The notes under the pieces are model-generated. The model did no database searches. It saw only the letters and a list, made by a program, of their open reading frames with translations, and had not been told where the DNA came from. The position numbers and the translations under genes were made by a program. DNA of 64,000 bases from Streptomyces bottropensis ATCC 25435 (GTDB lineage: Bacteria > Actinomycetota > Actinomycetes > Streptomycetales > Streptomycetaceae): NCBI RefSeq assembly GCF_000383595.1, contig NZ_KB911581.1, positions 5,539,519 to 5,603,518 on the forward strand, in the 5' to 3' direction. This document shows, piece by piece, positions 34,021-42,712 of the stretch (positions are counted from its first letter, which is position 1; each line of letters begins with the position of its first letter).

Positions 34021-34728
34021 TCAGGCGGGGGCGAGGGTGAGCAGGCCGGCACCGTAGGGCTTGCCGCGGCCGATGCCGGTGAGTAGGGCGCGGCTGAGCT
34101 GGTGGGGGTCGGTGATGGTGGCCAGGCCGTCGAAGCGGGTCAGTGCGTGCATGGGGCCGGGAGAGTGGGCTTGTTCGCCGGGCTTGTGGGCGCGGCGTGT
34201 GCGGGGGAAGCGAGCGGGGGTGATGTCGGTGGTGGCCAGGGTGAGGCCGGCTTGGTGGGCGCGGCGCTGCCACCAGGCGAGGGCGTCGTCGCCGTAGAGC
34301 GCGACGATTTTTCTGCCGTGCTTGTTGTCGACGGGGTGGTGGTCGTCCAGGACGCGGCGGACGGCGCTGGCGTTGGCGGTGATGCGGTAGCGCACCGCTC
34401 GGCCGGGGGTCAGGGCCTGGAACATGGGGTGCAGGGGTCGGGTTTCGGCGGTGCCGTAGTGGTGGGGCAGGCGGGTGAGGTCGGGCGGCTGGTGGGACTG
34501 GACGAGCAGGGTGGGTGGGGTGTCGTCGGTGGCGTCTTCCAGGCGGAAGAGCAGGCCGGCCTGCTGCCGGGGGTTTTCGCCGAGGTCGTCGGGGGCCAGG
34601 AGCATCACGCTCTTGTGCAGGCTGACGGCGTCGGCCAGGTCACGGCGGGCGGCCGGGCTGCGGCGGTTGAGGCGGATCCGGGTCAGTGTCGCTGTGGTGG
34701 CGAGGGCGGCGGTTGGGGTGCTGGTCAC
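34021..34728 (-). CDS. cas6e: Cas6e, CRISPR RNA endonuclease
   Basis: The 235-residue type I-E processing nuclease cleaves the precursor RNA within each repeat and stays bound to the 3' hairpin. Visible are the N-terminal ferredoxin-like start (TLTRIRLNRRSPAARRDLAD), His38 in SLHKSVMLLAPDD (the position of the general acid/base in Cas6e), and the C-terminal Gly-rich loop GIGRGKPYGAGLLTLAPA. The GTG start overlaps the cas5e stop (GTGA). All features expected for activity are present, so the hairpin repeats in the three arrays are likely substrates. Confidence 0.9.
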   Translation of the reverse strand: MTSTPTAALATTATLTRIRLNRRSPAARRDLADAVSLHKSVMLLAPDDLGENPRQQAGLLFRLEDATDDTPPTLLVQSHQPPDLTRLPHHYGTAETRPLHPMFQALTPGRAVRYRITANASAVRRVLDDHHPVDNKHGRKIVALYGDDALAWWQRRAHQAGLTLATTDITPARFPRTRRAHKPGEQAHSPGPMHALTRFDGLATITDPHQLSRALLTGIGRGKPYGAGLLTLAPA

Positions 34729-35516
34729 GGGGTGGCGTCCTGGCGGATGTAGGCGGTCAGTTCGGTGAGTGCGGGCGGCGGGGCGTACAGGGCGGCGGGC
34801 AGGGGTTCGGTGGTGTGCCAGGTGCGGCGGGTCTTGTGGAAGCGCCGTGTGGGAGTGAAGTCATGGGGGACATCGGCGACTTCGCGTTCGCTACGCGCGG
34901 CAGGCACGTGGGAGGGCGGGTGTTCCCAGACGAAGGCGACAGGCACGGTGGCCTGGTCTGCGCGGGGTGGTGTGGTGAGGCTGAGCGGGACGTGGTGGAG
35001 GAGTTCACCGACGGGGTCGGGGCGCGGGCCGCCGAGGACGAGGGGTTCGTTGGGGAGGCAGGCGCGCCGGCCGAGGTAGGGGCCGAAGGCGGGTTGTTCG
35101 AGCCGCTGAGTGAGGTGTTCCAGGAACGGGTCGGGTCCTTGGACGGCGAGGGTGAAGACGGCGTCGGCGAGGTAGACCCGTTTGGTGATGAGGGTGGACT
35201 TCTCGCGGGGGCGGTAGGCGCCGCTGCTGGTGCGCAGGCCTTGGCGGTGCGGGCGGCCGCCGCCGACGGTGTGGTAGTCGGTGTGCCGGGTGCCGGGGCG
35301 GTCGACGCGGACGGTGAACGTCAGGTCGGTGTAGGGGGTTTTGCCGGTGGCCGGGTCGGGGGCGAGGGCTTCGTTGCGGGGGCGTGCGTCGGCGGCGGCG
35401 AACAGGCCGATGAGGGCCGAGCGGGAGGGGAAGGGGAGAGTGTCGCGGTAGTGGAAGGCGGCGTGTTCTCCGAACGACATCAGCGGTGCGGCCAGGCGCA
35501 GCAGGATGCCGTTCAT
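34725..35516 (-). CDS. cas5e: Cas5e, Cascade 5'-handle-binding subunit
   Basis: The 263-residue protein is a typical type I-E Cas5: GILLRLAAPLMSFGEHAAFH, YRDTLPFPSRSALIGLFAAA, a central thumb-like part (TDYHTVGGGRPHRQGLRTSS) and TKRVYLADAVFTLAVQG. It caps the 5' handle of the CRISPR RNA and contacts Cas8e. The start at 35516 overlaps the cas7e stop (ATGA); a much longer open frame upstream is an artefact of GC bias inside cas7e. Confidence 0.9.
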   Translation of the reverse strand: MNGILLRLAAPLMSFGEHAAFHYRDTLPFPSRSALIGLFAAADARPRNEALAPDPATGKTPYTDLTFTVRVDRPGTRHTDYHTVGGGRPHRQGLRTSSGAYRPREKSTLITKRVYLADAVFTLAVQGPDPFLEHLTQRLEQPAFGPYLGRRACLPNEPLVLGGPRPDPVGELLHHVPLSLTTPPRADQATVPVAFVWEHPPSHVPAARSEREVADVPHDFTPTRRFHKTRRTWHTTEPLPAALYAPPPALTELTAYIRQDATP

Positions 35517-36703
35517 ACGGGGGTACCGGTGGGCAGGGCCGCGTTTTTGGTGAGGGCGTCGATGAGGTCGTCGAGGCCGGCGTGGGCGGTGCCGAGGTGG
35601 TCGACGGGGCCGGGGTGCAGGGTGGCGTAGCCGCAGCCGACGAGGCGGCGGGTGCCCAGCAGCCGGTTCAGCCCGGCGGCGTGCTCGGACAGGGCTGTGA
35701 CGGCGGGGGCGGTGTAGCCGCCGCCGGGGGCGTGCTTGACGGGCTGCTCGAAAGCGGCGGCGTAGGAGACGGGGCGGCGGTCGCGGATCGTGTAGTGGAC
35801 CAGGTGGGGGTAGGTGTGCGGGGCGGTGGAGGTCTTCTTCGCGCCGGGCATGACGTCGATGAAGGCGTCGGCGAACAGGCGCAGCAGGTGCAGAGCCTGT
35901 TCGTGGTCGCCGTTCAGGTTGCGGGTCAGTTCGGTGAGGTTGACCGTGGCGTAGCGGTAGAGCAGGCCGGTGGTGAAGAACGCGGTCTGCAGGTGGGCGC
36001 TGCCGGCCTCGTTCGGGGCTGCCCAGTCCTCGACGGCGGTGAAGTAGTCGGGCTGGGGTGAGCTGGCGTGGACGGTGAAGGCGGGTGCCATCTGCACGGC
36101 GCCGTCGACGTGGGCGTCGGGCACCTCGGCGAGCATGCGGCCGAAGAGGTTGATGGTCGCGGTGCGCCGGCGGATCACGGAAGCAACCCTGGGCGTGGGC
36201 AGGACGGCCTCCGCCTTGGGCTTCTTGCGGGTGCCCTTGGCCGGGGCGGTCTGTGCGGCGGTTTCCTTGGCGAGGGCTTCTTCGAGGTGCGGGCGGTGTT
36301 CGGTGCACAGGTCGGTGAGGTCGTCGAGGACGTCGCGCGGCAGGTAGAGGGTGGCCGAGGTGATGCCGCGCTGGTTTTCCTCGGTCTTGAGGCCTTCCGT
36401 GGTGGCCGAGCGCACGATCTGGGTTCCTGCGAAGGCGGCCAGGTCGGGGGGCCAGCCGGCCGCGCGCAGGGCGTCGGCCACCCGCAGGGGCAGCATGCGG
36501 GTGCGGGCGGCGTGCTCGTCCAGGACGTCCTCCAGGCGCAGGCGCACGGCCCGCTTCCAGGACTGCGAGGACACCAGGGCGCGGACTACGCCGCCCAGTT
36601 GCAGGGTCTTGGGCAGGTCGTCCTCTCCTCGGTTGAGGAGGGAGGCGGGCAGCGGGTGCAGGATGTGGAAGTCGGCGTAGCGGGCGGGGGCGTAGGCGGT
36701 CAT
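35513..36703 (-). CDS. cas7e: Cas7e, Cascade backbone subunit
   Basis: The 396-residue protein starts with YADFHILHPLPASLLNRGED followed by LPKTLQLGGVVRALVSSQSW and KRAVRLRLEDVL, the conserved RNA-binding N terminus of type I-E Cas7. The central part includes MQMAPAFTVHASSPQPDYFT-like VDGAVQ regions and a C-terminal helical part (FADAFIDVMPGAKKTSTA). Six copies line the guide in E. coli Cascade. A linker rich in Lys, Thr and Ala (TAPAKGTRKKPKAEA) near residues 145-160 is longer than usual and may mark an insertion. It starts 2 bases after the cas11 stop, so it is tightly coupled. Confidence 0.9.
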   Translation of the reverse strand: MTAYAPARYADFHILHPLPASLLNRGEDDLPKTLQLGGVVRALVSSQSWKRAVRLRLEDVLDEHAARTRMLPLRVADALRAAGWPPDLAAFAGTQIVRSATTEGLKTEENQRGITSATLYLPRDVLDDLTDLCTEHRPHLEEALAKETAAQTAPAKGTRKKPKAEAVLPTPRVASVIRRRTATINLFGRMLAEVPDAHVDGAVQMAPAFTVHASSPQPDYFTAVEDWAAPNEAGSAHLQTAFFTTGLLYRYATVNLTELTRNLNGDHEQALHLLRLFADAFIDVMPGAKKTSTAPHTYPHLVHYTIRDRRPVSYAAAFEQPVKHAPGGGYTAPAVTALSEHAAGLNRLLGTRRLVGCGYATLHPGPVDHLGTAHAGLDDLIDALTKNAALPTGTPV

Positions 36704-36704
36704 G

Positions 36705-37367
36705 TCACTGCTCCTTGGATGTCAGGGTGTGCAGGGTGAGGAAGTAGTTCTCGCGCCAGCGGGCGGCGGTCTCGAGGTGGTCGTCGTCCCACCAGGCCAG
36801 GTCCTCCAGCAGGACGGCGAAGTCGAGGCGGGCGGCGCCGCGGCTGTTCAGGTGGCCGGTCAGCGTCCACAGCCTCGGGTGCAGCAGCGAGGTGTCGAGC
36901 CGGGTGAGGGTTTTGACGCGGTTGGTCATGGTGGCTTCTTTGAAGCCGTAGCGGGCCACGGCGATGGCGAGGTGGGTGCCGAGATCGGGACGGCGGCGCC
37001 AGGGCCGCTCAGCCGTGCTCGCCGCCGGTGCCGGACCCGACGGGTTGGATGCTGGAGCGGTGTTCGCGGTCGGTGTGGTGGCGTCCTGGTCCTTGCCGGG
37101 GGCAGGCTGTTCCGGCTGGTAGGGGCCTTCTTCGTGGGGCAGGTCGGGGTGCAGGGCGATGAGTGCGGCCACGGTGTAGTGGGCGCGGCGTGCTCCGAAG
37201 CCGGCGATGTGCCGGGTGAGGTGCTCGGGCATCCGGGAGCACTCTGCGACGGGCCGTCCGAAGCCCGAGTTGAGGTCGGCGCGGATGCCGTTGACCGCGC
37301 ACAGGGTGATGACCTGGTGGACGAAGTCGTCGTAGTGGGCGCGGCGTTGCGCGGTGGTGACGGGCAT
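36705..37367 (-). CDS. cas11: Cas11 (Cse2), Cascade small subunit
   Basis: The ~220-residue protein fits Cse2: a basic helical N-terminal half (RRAHYDDFVHQVITLCAVNG; IRADLNSGFGRPVAE) and a C-terminal half ending LLEDLAWWDDDHLETAARW and RENYFLTL. The two are joined by an unusually long Pro/Ala linker (about residues 80-115), which is absent from E. coli Cse2 (160 residues). It stabilises the displaced target strand. ATG 37367 is used because the frame upstream of it is not conserved-looking. It lies directly between cas8e and cas7e, as in standard I-E operons. Confidence 0.85.
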   Translation of the reverse strand: MPVTTAQRRAHYDDFVHQVITLCAVNGIRADLNSGFGRPVAECSRMPEHLTRHIAGFGARRAHYTVAALIALHPDLPHEEGPYQPEQPAPGKDQDATTPTANTAPASNPSGPAPAASTAERPWRRRPDLGTHLAIAVARYGFKEATMTNRVKTLTRLDTSLLHPRLWTLTGHLNSRGAARLDFAVLLEDLAWWDDDHLETAARWRENYFLTLHTLTSKEQ

Positions 37368-37428
37368 AGGGGCGGCAGCCTCCGAAGGCGGCAAGAAAGA
37401 GTGGGCAGAGGGATGTGGTGAGGGAGGA

Positions 37429-39051
37429 TCAGCGGCTGCGCAGGCGCAGCTGGGCCAGGGCGGTGGCGACGGCTTCCGCGGCGCGGAAGTGCTGGGCGAT
37501 CGCCGGGCGGGTAGCGGTGCGCAGGGCGTCGATGGCGTCCGCGGCGAACGCCGCGCGGGCGCTGCGGGCGGGTTCGTTCAGCAGGTTCCAGAAGGTGGCC
37601 TCGGCGCGGGGCCAGTACAGGGTGCGGGCGCTGCGGGTCCAGGGCGGCAGGTGGCGGGGGCTGCCGGCGTTGGTGGTCTGCTTCCAGGCTTCCTGGGAGA
37701 GGCGGTCGAGGTGGGCGCCGATCTCTTCGGCGGCCTTGCGGCATGCGGCGATCCGCTCGGCCGCGGCTGGGTCGCATTCCTGCATCCAGGGCCAGATCGG
37801 CGGGGTCAGGGCTGTGTACCAGGTGCGGTTGGTGGTCTTGCCGTCCTGGTCGAATCCGTAGACCCGCACCCGCAGGGCGGCGCGCAGGTCGGGGGGCAGG
37901 TCGTTGAGGGTCGTGAAGGCGTCGGGTCGCTGGACGGTGTAGCGGCCTTTTCCGCTCTTTGCCTGGGTGCCTTTGCGGTCGTCCTCGTCGCCCGCCAGCA
38001 GCAGCGCGTCCAGGTCGCGCCACAGGGCCCGGTCGGCGTCCGCGCGGCGTGGTCGGTGGCGTCGGGTGACCGGTTCGTCCGCATGGAAGTGATGGATGAG
38101 GTACGGGTCGAGGGCCGGGAGTTTCTTCTGGGTGGCCCAGGTCAGGTAGGCGTCGGTCACGTGGCGTCCGTCCGGTGCGGGGATGAGGAGGACGGCGTGA
38201 CGCGAGCGGCCGGTCAGCAGACGGCCCGGTGAGGACACCGGCGGCGGCGCGGTATCGGGGTCCGGGCCCTCGACGGGGTCACCGTCGTCGTCGGGGTCGG
38301 GGTGGGGCAGCGGTTCCTCCCACGGGCAGTGGTCCACTGTGTCCGGCCAGGACGAGTCGGGCTTGGGGATGCCGGCCAGGAGGGTCTCGTACAGGGTCCG
38401 GCCCAGGGGGTGGAAGGACAGACTCGAGCGCAGTGGGCCGGCTTTAGCCCGGTTGAGGGAGCGATCGCCTACGGTGCGCACGGACCATTGTCCGGCCGCG
38501 CCGTAGTAGTGGTGGATGAGCATGTGCCACAGCGCCTGGGCGCTGGGCACCGGCTGCGGGTCGGTGTCCGTATGCGGGCTGAGCCAGGAAAGGTTGTTGC
38601 CCTCGGGACGGCCGAAGACCAGCTTGTTGACGCCGGCGCGTTGCGGGCACTGGCTGGCCAGTCTCGGGTCTTGCAGGAACGGCCGCGCCGGGTGGAACAG
38701 GTCCCAGATGTAGGCGTCGAAGTAGGCGTGAACGGCGTCGGGGTCGAACCCGGCGGGATGCGCCAGTAACTCCCTTCGGCGGGCAGCCCACTGACGTGCC
38801 GTCATGCGCCCCGGTCCTCGTGCGTCCAGGCCGCTGACCCGTGCGGCCATGACCACGAGTAGGCGCAAGACGGCAGATGCCGTCGGCGGGACGGGAAGTG
38901 CCAGGTCCTTGATGAGGTGGGCGCGCAGCAGCACGTCCCGCCATCCCAGCTCCTCCTGGTGCCCGTCCGGGAAGAGGACGGGAATACACGGTTCTTTGTC
39001 GGTCTCAAAACGCGGGGAAGACACACAGGATCCATTGCAGGGTGCGAACAA
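37429..39051 (-). CDS. cas8e: Cas8e (Cse1), Cascade large subunit
   Basis: The 540-residue large subunit recognises the protospacer-adjacent motif and, in ordinary type I-E systems, recruits Cas3. The family start (CIPVLFPDGHQEELGWRDVL) is followed by LRLLVVMAARVSGL, DAYIWDLFHPARPFLQDPRL, GKTTNRTWYTALTPP and the C-terminal four-helix bundle (AGSPRHLPPWTRSARTLYWP). Length is normal. Nothing is fused to it and no TniQ-like domain is present. It is the first gene of the leftward operon ending in the transposase ATPase. Confidence 0.9.
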   Translation of the reverse strand: MFAPCNGSCVSSPRFETDKEPCIPVLFPDGHQEELGWRDVLLRAHLIKDLALPVPPTASAVLRLLVVMAARVSGLDARGPGRMTARQWAARRRELLAHPAGFDPDAVHAYFDAYIWDLFHPARPFLQDPRLASQCPQRAGVNKLVFGRPEGNNLSWLSPHTDTDPQPVPSAQALWHMLIHHYYGAAGQWSVRTVGDRSLNRAKAGPLRSSLSFHPLGRTLYETLLAGIPKPDSSWPDTVDHCPWEEPLPHPDPDDDGDPVEGPDPDTAPPPVSSPGRLLTGRSRHAVLLIPAPDGRHVTDAYLTWATQKKLPALDPYLIHHFHADEPVTRRHRPRRADADRALWRDLDALLLAGDEDDRKGTQAKSGKGRYTVQRPDAFTTLNDLPPDLRAALRVRVYGFDQDGKTTNRTWYTALTPPIWPWMQECDPAAAERIAACRKAAEEIGAHLDRLSQEAWKQTTNAGSPRHLPPWTRSARTLYWPRAEATFWNLLNEPARSARAAFAADAIDALRTATRPAIAQHFRAAEAVATALAQLRLRSR

Positions 39052-39291
39052 AAGAGGGACTTCAGGGAAGATTCGTGCGCCGGGGCGGGAATTCTGCGCA
39101 CGCTATGACGCCGGGGGCGCATCAGGGCGGCAGGAAAGAGAAGGAAGGGGAGACTGTCAGGGCGCGGGCCGGGTCAGGCCACACCGACGTGCCGCCCCGG
39201 CTACACGGGGACACCAAGGGTGTGGTGCACACAGCGCAGCAGGCAGGGCGCGCGAGACCGGACTCGAACGTCAGTCCGGCTCCGCGTTTCC

Positions 39292-39320
39292 ATATTAGCT
39301 ATAGACAAGCAGCTTCCGAA
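39292..39320 (-). promoter_or_regulatory. Possible promoter of the cas8e-to-tnsC operon
   Basis: On the - strand, TTCGGA (39320-39315) and TAATAT (39297-39292) are 17 bases apart within an AT-rich island (about 39290-39380) that stands out from the GC-rich surroundings. It lies 240 bases before cas8e. The -35 match is weak. Confidence 0.35.
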
Positions 39321-39417
39321 CCACATAGTTCAGCCGAAAATTACCGGTCGGTTCCCCTTTTTTGAACGTAAGTCATTTCCGGACCGCACTCCTCAATCCG
39401 TGCCGACGGTGCGACAA

Positions 39418-39537
39418 CTGTCACTTCTCATTTCAGTGTCACCGCCGGTTCTCGCTCAGATGTCAGGCATTCCTGTCTGGCCCCAGCTAGCGGCAGGGTG
39501 GCATCGGATGAGAAGCCCTGGCGGCCTGGGATGAGAA
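39418..39537 (+). repeat. Composite motif module L (candidate transposon end or operator)
   Basis: It lies between cas8e and cas3. Two motifs read right (TTCTCATTTCAGTGTCAC at 39425-39442; TTCTCGCTCAGATGTCAG at 39449-39466) and two read left (TGAGAA ends at 39514 and 39537; TTCTCATCCGATGCCAC and TTCTCATCCCAGGCCGC). The first 58 bases match module R in inverted orientation at 40/58 positions; over the first 27 the match is 23/27. Motif positions are the same to within 2-3 bases in both modules. Confidence 0.65.
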
Positions 39538-39659
39538 TTCGCCGCCTTCTGTCTTCTGGCATCGCGCTGCTGCGTGCCTCGGGCAGGAAGATCCGGCCTT
39601 CCTGCAGCGGCGATGCCCGTGAGGGGAGTTCGGGCGGGCGGTGTGAGGCGGGAAGCGGC

Positions 39660-42521
39660 TCAGTCTTCGGTGTGGACGAGTCCCAGGGCGTCGTCGAGGT
39701 GCAGACGGTGCCGGCCGAAGCGCACCGGCCGGGAGGGGTCGCCGGCGTCCTGCGGGAGCAGGACGAGGTCGGCGAGGAGGGCGTGGCTGCGCCAGGAGGC
39801 GGGGATGTGGTGGTCTCTTGTGCGGCCGGCGACCCAGGCGGCGGGGACGGGCAGGGTGTGCTGGAGGATCGTGCGGATCTGGGCGGTGGTCGGTTTGCGG
39901 TGCTCGGGCAGCGGCCGGGTGCCGGCCGCGTCCAGAGTGAGGCGGCCGCCGGACATGCGGTAGACGGGCAGGAGACGGCGGGGCATGGCGCCCAGGCGGG
40001 TGGCGGCCTCGCGGGGGTGCAGGTTCTGGCGGTGCAGGTCGGACAGCGAGAGGGTGTCGTGCCAGGCCGGCACGAGGTGCAGGGCACTGTGGTGTTCCTC
40101 GGTGCGGGTGCGGGCCTGGTGCAGGGTGTGGCTGCGGCGCAGGGCGGCGTCGGTGCGGGCGAGGGCGTCGGCGTCTCCGTGTACGGCTTCCACGAGCTGC
40201 TGCACGTCGTCGGGCAGGGTGAGCGGCTGCTCGGGCCGTCGGGCGAGGTAGGCGGCGGTGGCGAGCGGCAGGAACGGGGAGTCCAACGGGCGCCAGGCGG
40301 GCGGCAGGAGGGTGCGGCCGCGGTGGTCGGTGGGCTCCAGGACGATCAGGCGGGGGACGTCGCCGCAGAGCCAGTCGGGCCGCTTGATGTGGTCGAAACG
40401 CCACAGGCGGCCCAGGCGTTGCAGGAGGGTCTGCAGGGGGGCCAGGTCGCTGACCATGACGTCAACGTCGACGTCCAGGCTCATGTCCAGCAGGCTGGTG
40501 GTGATGACCACCAGCCTTCGAGGGCGCTCGCCGGTCGCCGACAGGGCGGTGCGGACGCGGCGGGTGAGGGCCTCACGTTGGAAGCCCGGCAGGCGGGCGT
40601 GCAGCAGGAGCAGCTGGCCGTCGGGGCCGCCGTCCGGCCAGTTGAGGGCGGTTGTCAGGTGTGCGTAGGTGGTCTGGGCGTCGGCCATGGTGGCGCAGTA
40701 GACGGCCGCGCAGCCGCCCGAGCGGGCGACGGGGGCGATCTCCTGGGTGATGCGCCCCAGTCGGCTCTCGCGGGCCGGGGCGTCCTCGGGGTCGGTGCAG
40801 GAGGGGTGGCGCACCGGGTGGAGACGGAGGTCGGCGCGGCGGCGGTGGCGGTCGGCGTGGGCGTCGGCCGCGGCTGGGTCGATGCGGGTGAGGGAGGCGT
40901 CTGAGGCGGCGGCGTAGAGCCAGCCCGGGTAGGGGGGCCGGCAGTCCAGGTGGGCTGTTGCGGGGTGCGGGTGGCCGGCGCCGTCGAGATAGCTGCGCAC
41001 GAGCTGGCTGCTGATGTGGCCGGGCAGAGTCGCGGACAGCAGCACCACGGGGCAGCCCAGGGCGCCGAGCCAGTGCAGCAGCCGGGACAGTGTCTGCCGC
41101 ATGAACGGGGGCAGGGCGTGGACTTCGTCGACGATGACGGTCCGCCCGCACAGGGCCAACATGCGCAGGGCGCTGAAGCGGACCGGAAGGGCGGCCATGA
41201 GGGCCTGGTCGTGGGTGGCGACGGTGAACTGGGCCAGCAGGGCCCTGTCCCAGCCGCGCAGCCAGCCGTCGGGCACCGTGACGCGTTCTTCGGGCCGCTC
41301 CCCCGCAGTCGGCCTGCCCTCATCACCGTAGCCGTCGTCGCTGTCGGGCCAGTAGGCGTCGCTGGTGGAGGGTTCACGGGCGGCCAGGCGGTGGTCGGTG
41401 TAGGCGGTGTTGTTGTAGCTGTGACTGTGGACCAGGGAGACCGGGGCGTGCTCGGGATGGTGGGCCGCAACGTAGGCCTCGAGGAGGTCGTAGGCGGCAT
41501 CCGTGGTGGCCATGGTCGGCAGCAGCCACAGAATGCCTGAGGTGTCACCGGAGGCGTTGAAGATCCGTGCTGCTTCCAGCGCGGTGACGCTCTTTCCGCC
41601 ACCGGTGGCATCGGTGACCACCAGGATGCCGGGCCCCTTCTCCCCCACCACGGCGGGCAGTTGCCCGATCATCGAGGCCTGCAGGGCGTTCGGCCGCTCC
41701 AGGCCGCCGTGCGCCTGGGTGAACGGCACCTGCGGCAGAGTGATACGGACAAGCCCGGACTCCTCGACCACGCCGGGAGCGTCCCGGACGGCCAGGGAAA
41801 AGTGCTCGCCGGCGCCAAAGGCCGGCGCCTGGGCCTTGGGCAGCCAGTAGTGGCGCTGGCTGGCCAGCCGGTCCGCGATGACGCCGACCCCGGTGATCAG
41901 CACGGCCGCCGGCACCGACACGTCCGAGGGCACCGCGGTGGCGCCGGTCAGATGACGCAACAGGGCGAAGTAGCGGCGGCGCACGTCCTGCCAGGCCGAC
42001 CCGCCCAAGGCGAGGTTGACTCGAGATGCCTTGGCTGCGCCATCGATGTCGACCTGCAGGAACCGGCCGTGATGGCCGCCCAGGATCTGCGCAATCAACA
42101 CACCGGGGCTGTCGGAAGTGTCCGCCGGATAGCCTGCCTCGGCCAGCAGGTGCAGCACACTGTGCATGGACGCCCGCTCATGCGGCATACGCCGCCAGTT
42201 ACCGGTGTCGCTGCGCAGGGTGTCACTGACCCGGGCCCAGGGATGCGCCTCCTGTTCCTGGAACGCGGACAACTTGCCCAGATCGTGCAGGCCAGCGATG
42301 AACATCACCTGGCAGCGCGCCTGAGCCAGAGTGAGCCCCAGTCCGGCGGCGATCAGCCGGCGCTGGCCGCGGGTCAGGTACCCGTCCCAGACCGCACCCG
42401 CGAGCGCCGCGACATCCAGCAGATGGAACAGCAGCGCATACACCGCCCGCTCTCCGCGGTCGAACTTGCCCCACGGCGACAGGTTGATTCCGTCGCGCCG
42501 GGCATCCTCCCGCACCCCCAC
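39660..42521 (-). CDS. cas3: Cas3, HD nuclease-helicase of type I-E
   Basis: The 953-residue protein has an N-terminal HD nuclease domain (LLFHLLDVAALAG; His79-Asp80 in FIAGLHDLGKLSAF; RASMHSVLHLLAEAG; His-His at 150-151 in ILGGHHGRF). An SF2 helicase follows: Walker A VTDATGGGKSVTALEAARIF, motif II VIVDEVHALPPFM, motif III VVLLSATLPGHI, motif V SLDVDVDVMVSDL and motif VI LLQRLGRLWRFD. Length and order are normal and no key residue is missing. In ordinary systems it degrades DNA marked by Cascade. It is transcribed in the same direction as cas8e but set apart by 608 bases containing module L. Confidence 0.92.
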   Translation of the reverse strand: MGVREDARRDGINLSPWGKFDRGERAVYALLFHLLDVAALAGAVWDGYLTRGQRRLIAAGLGLTLAQARCQVMFIAGLHDLGKLSAFQEQEAHPWARVSDTLRSDTGNWRRMPHERASMHSVLHLLAEAGYPADTSDSPGVLIAQILGGHHGRFLQVDIDGAAKASRVNLALGGSAWQDVRRRYFALLRHLTGATAVPSDVSVPAAVLITGVGVIADRLASQRHYWLPKAQAPAFGAGEHFSLAVRDAPGVVEESGLVRITLPQVPFTQAHGGLERPNALQASMIGQLPAVVGEKGPGILVVTDATGGGKSVTALEAARIFNASGDTSGILWLLPTMATTDAAYDLLEAYVAAHHPEHAPVSLVHSHSYNNTAYTDHRLAAREPSTSDAYWPDSDDGYGDEGRPTAGERPEERVTVPDGWLRGWDRALLAQFTVATHDQALMAALPVRFSALRMLALCGRTVIVDEVHALPPFMRQTLSRLLHWLGALGCPVVLLSATLPGHISSQLVRSYLDGAGHPHPATAHLDCRPPYPGWLYAAASDASLTRIDPAAADAHADRHRRRADLRLHPVRHPSCTDPEDAPARESRLGRITQEIAPVARSGGCAAVYCATMADAQTTYAHLTTALNWPDGGPDGQLLLLHARLPGFQREALTRRVRTALSATGERPRRLVVITTSLLDMSLDVDVDVMVSDLAPLQTLLQRLGRLWRFDHIKRPDWLCGDVPRLIVLEPTDHRGRTLLPPAWRPLDSPFLPLATAAYLARRPEQPLTLPDDVQQLVEAVHGDADALARTDAALRRSHTLHQARTRTEEHHSALHLVPAWHDTLSLSDLHRQNLHPREAATRLGAMPRRLLPVYRMSGGRLTLDAAGTRPLPEHRKPTTAQIRTILQHTLPVPAAWVAGRTRDHHIPASWRSHALLADLVLLPQDAGDPSRPVRFGRHRLHLDDALGLVHTED

Positions 42522-42712
42522 CGAATGCTCCCGCTCCGCTCTACGTCAACCCACCCTGGAATCAGGGGTGTTTCACCCATCCTGCCGCATGTAGAGCATC
42601 TCCCCCGGTACGCGGCCTTGGGAGGTCAGGGTGTAGCCTACGATTCGATCTCACCGGTTTCCTCATCCCGTGAGGGTGCACCCCTGCTGGTCATCAGGCC
42701 GCTCAGGAACCT

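Noticed and set aside
34725-36308. Longer reading of the cas5e frame
   Set aside because: The first ~264 codons are Pro/Arg-rich shadow of cas7e; the true start at 35516 overlaps the cas7e stop.
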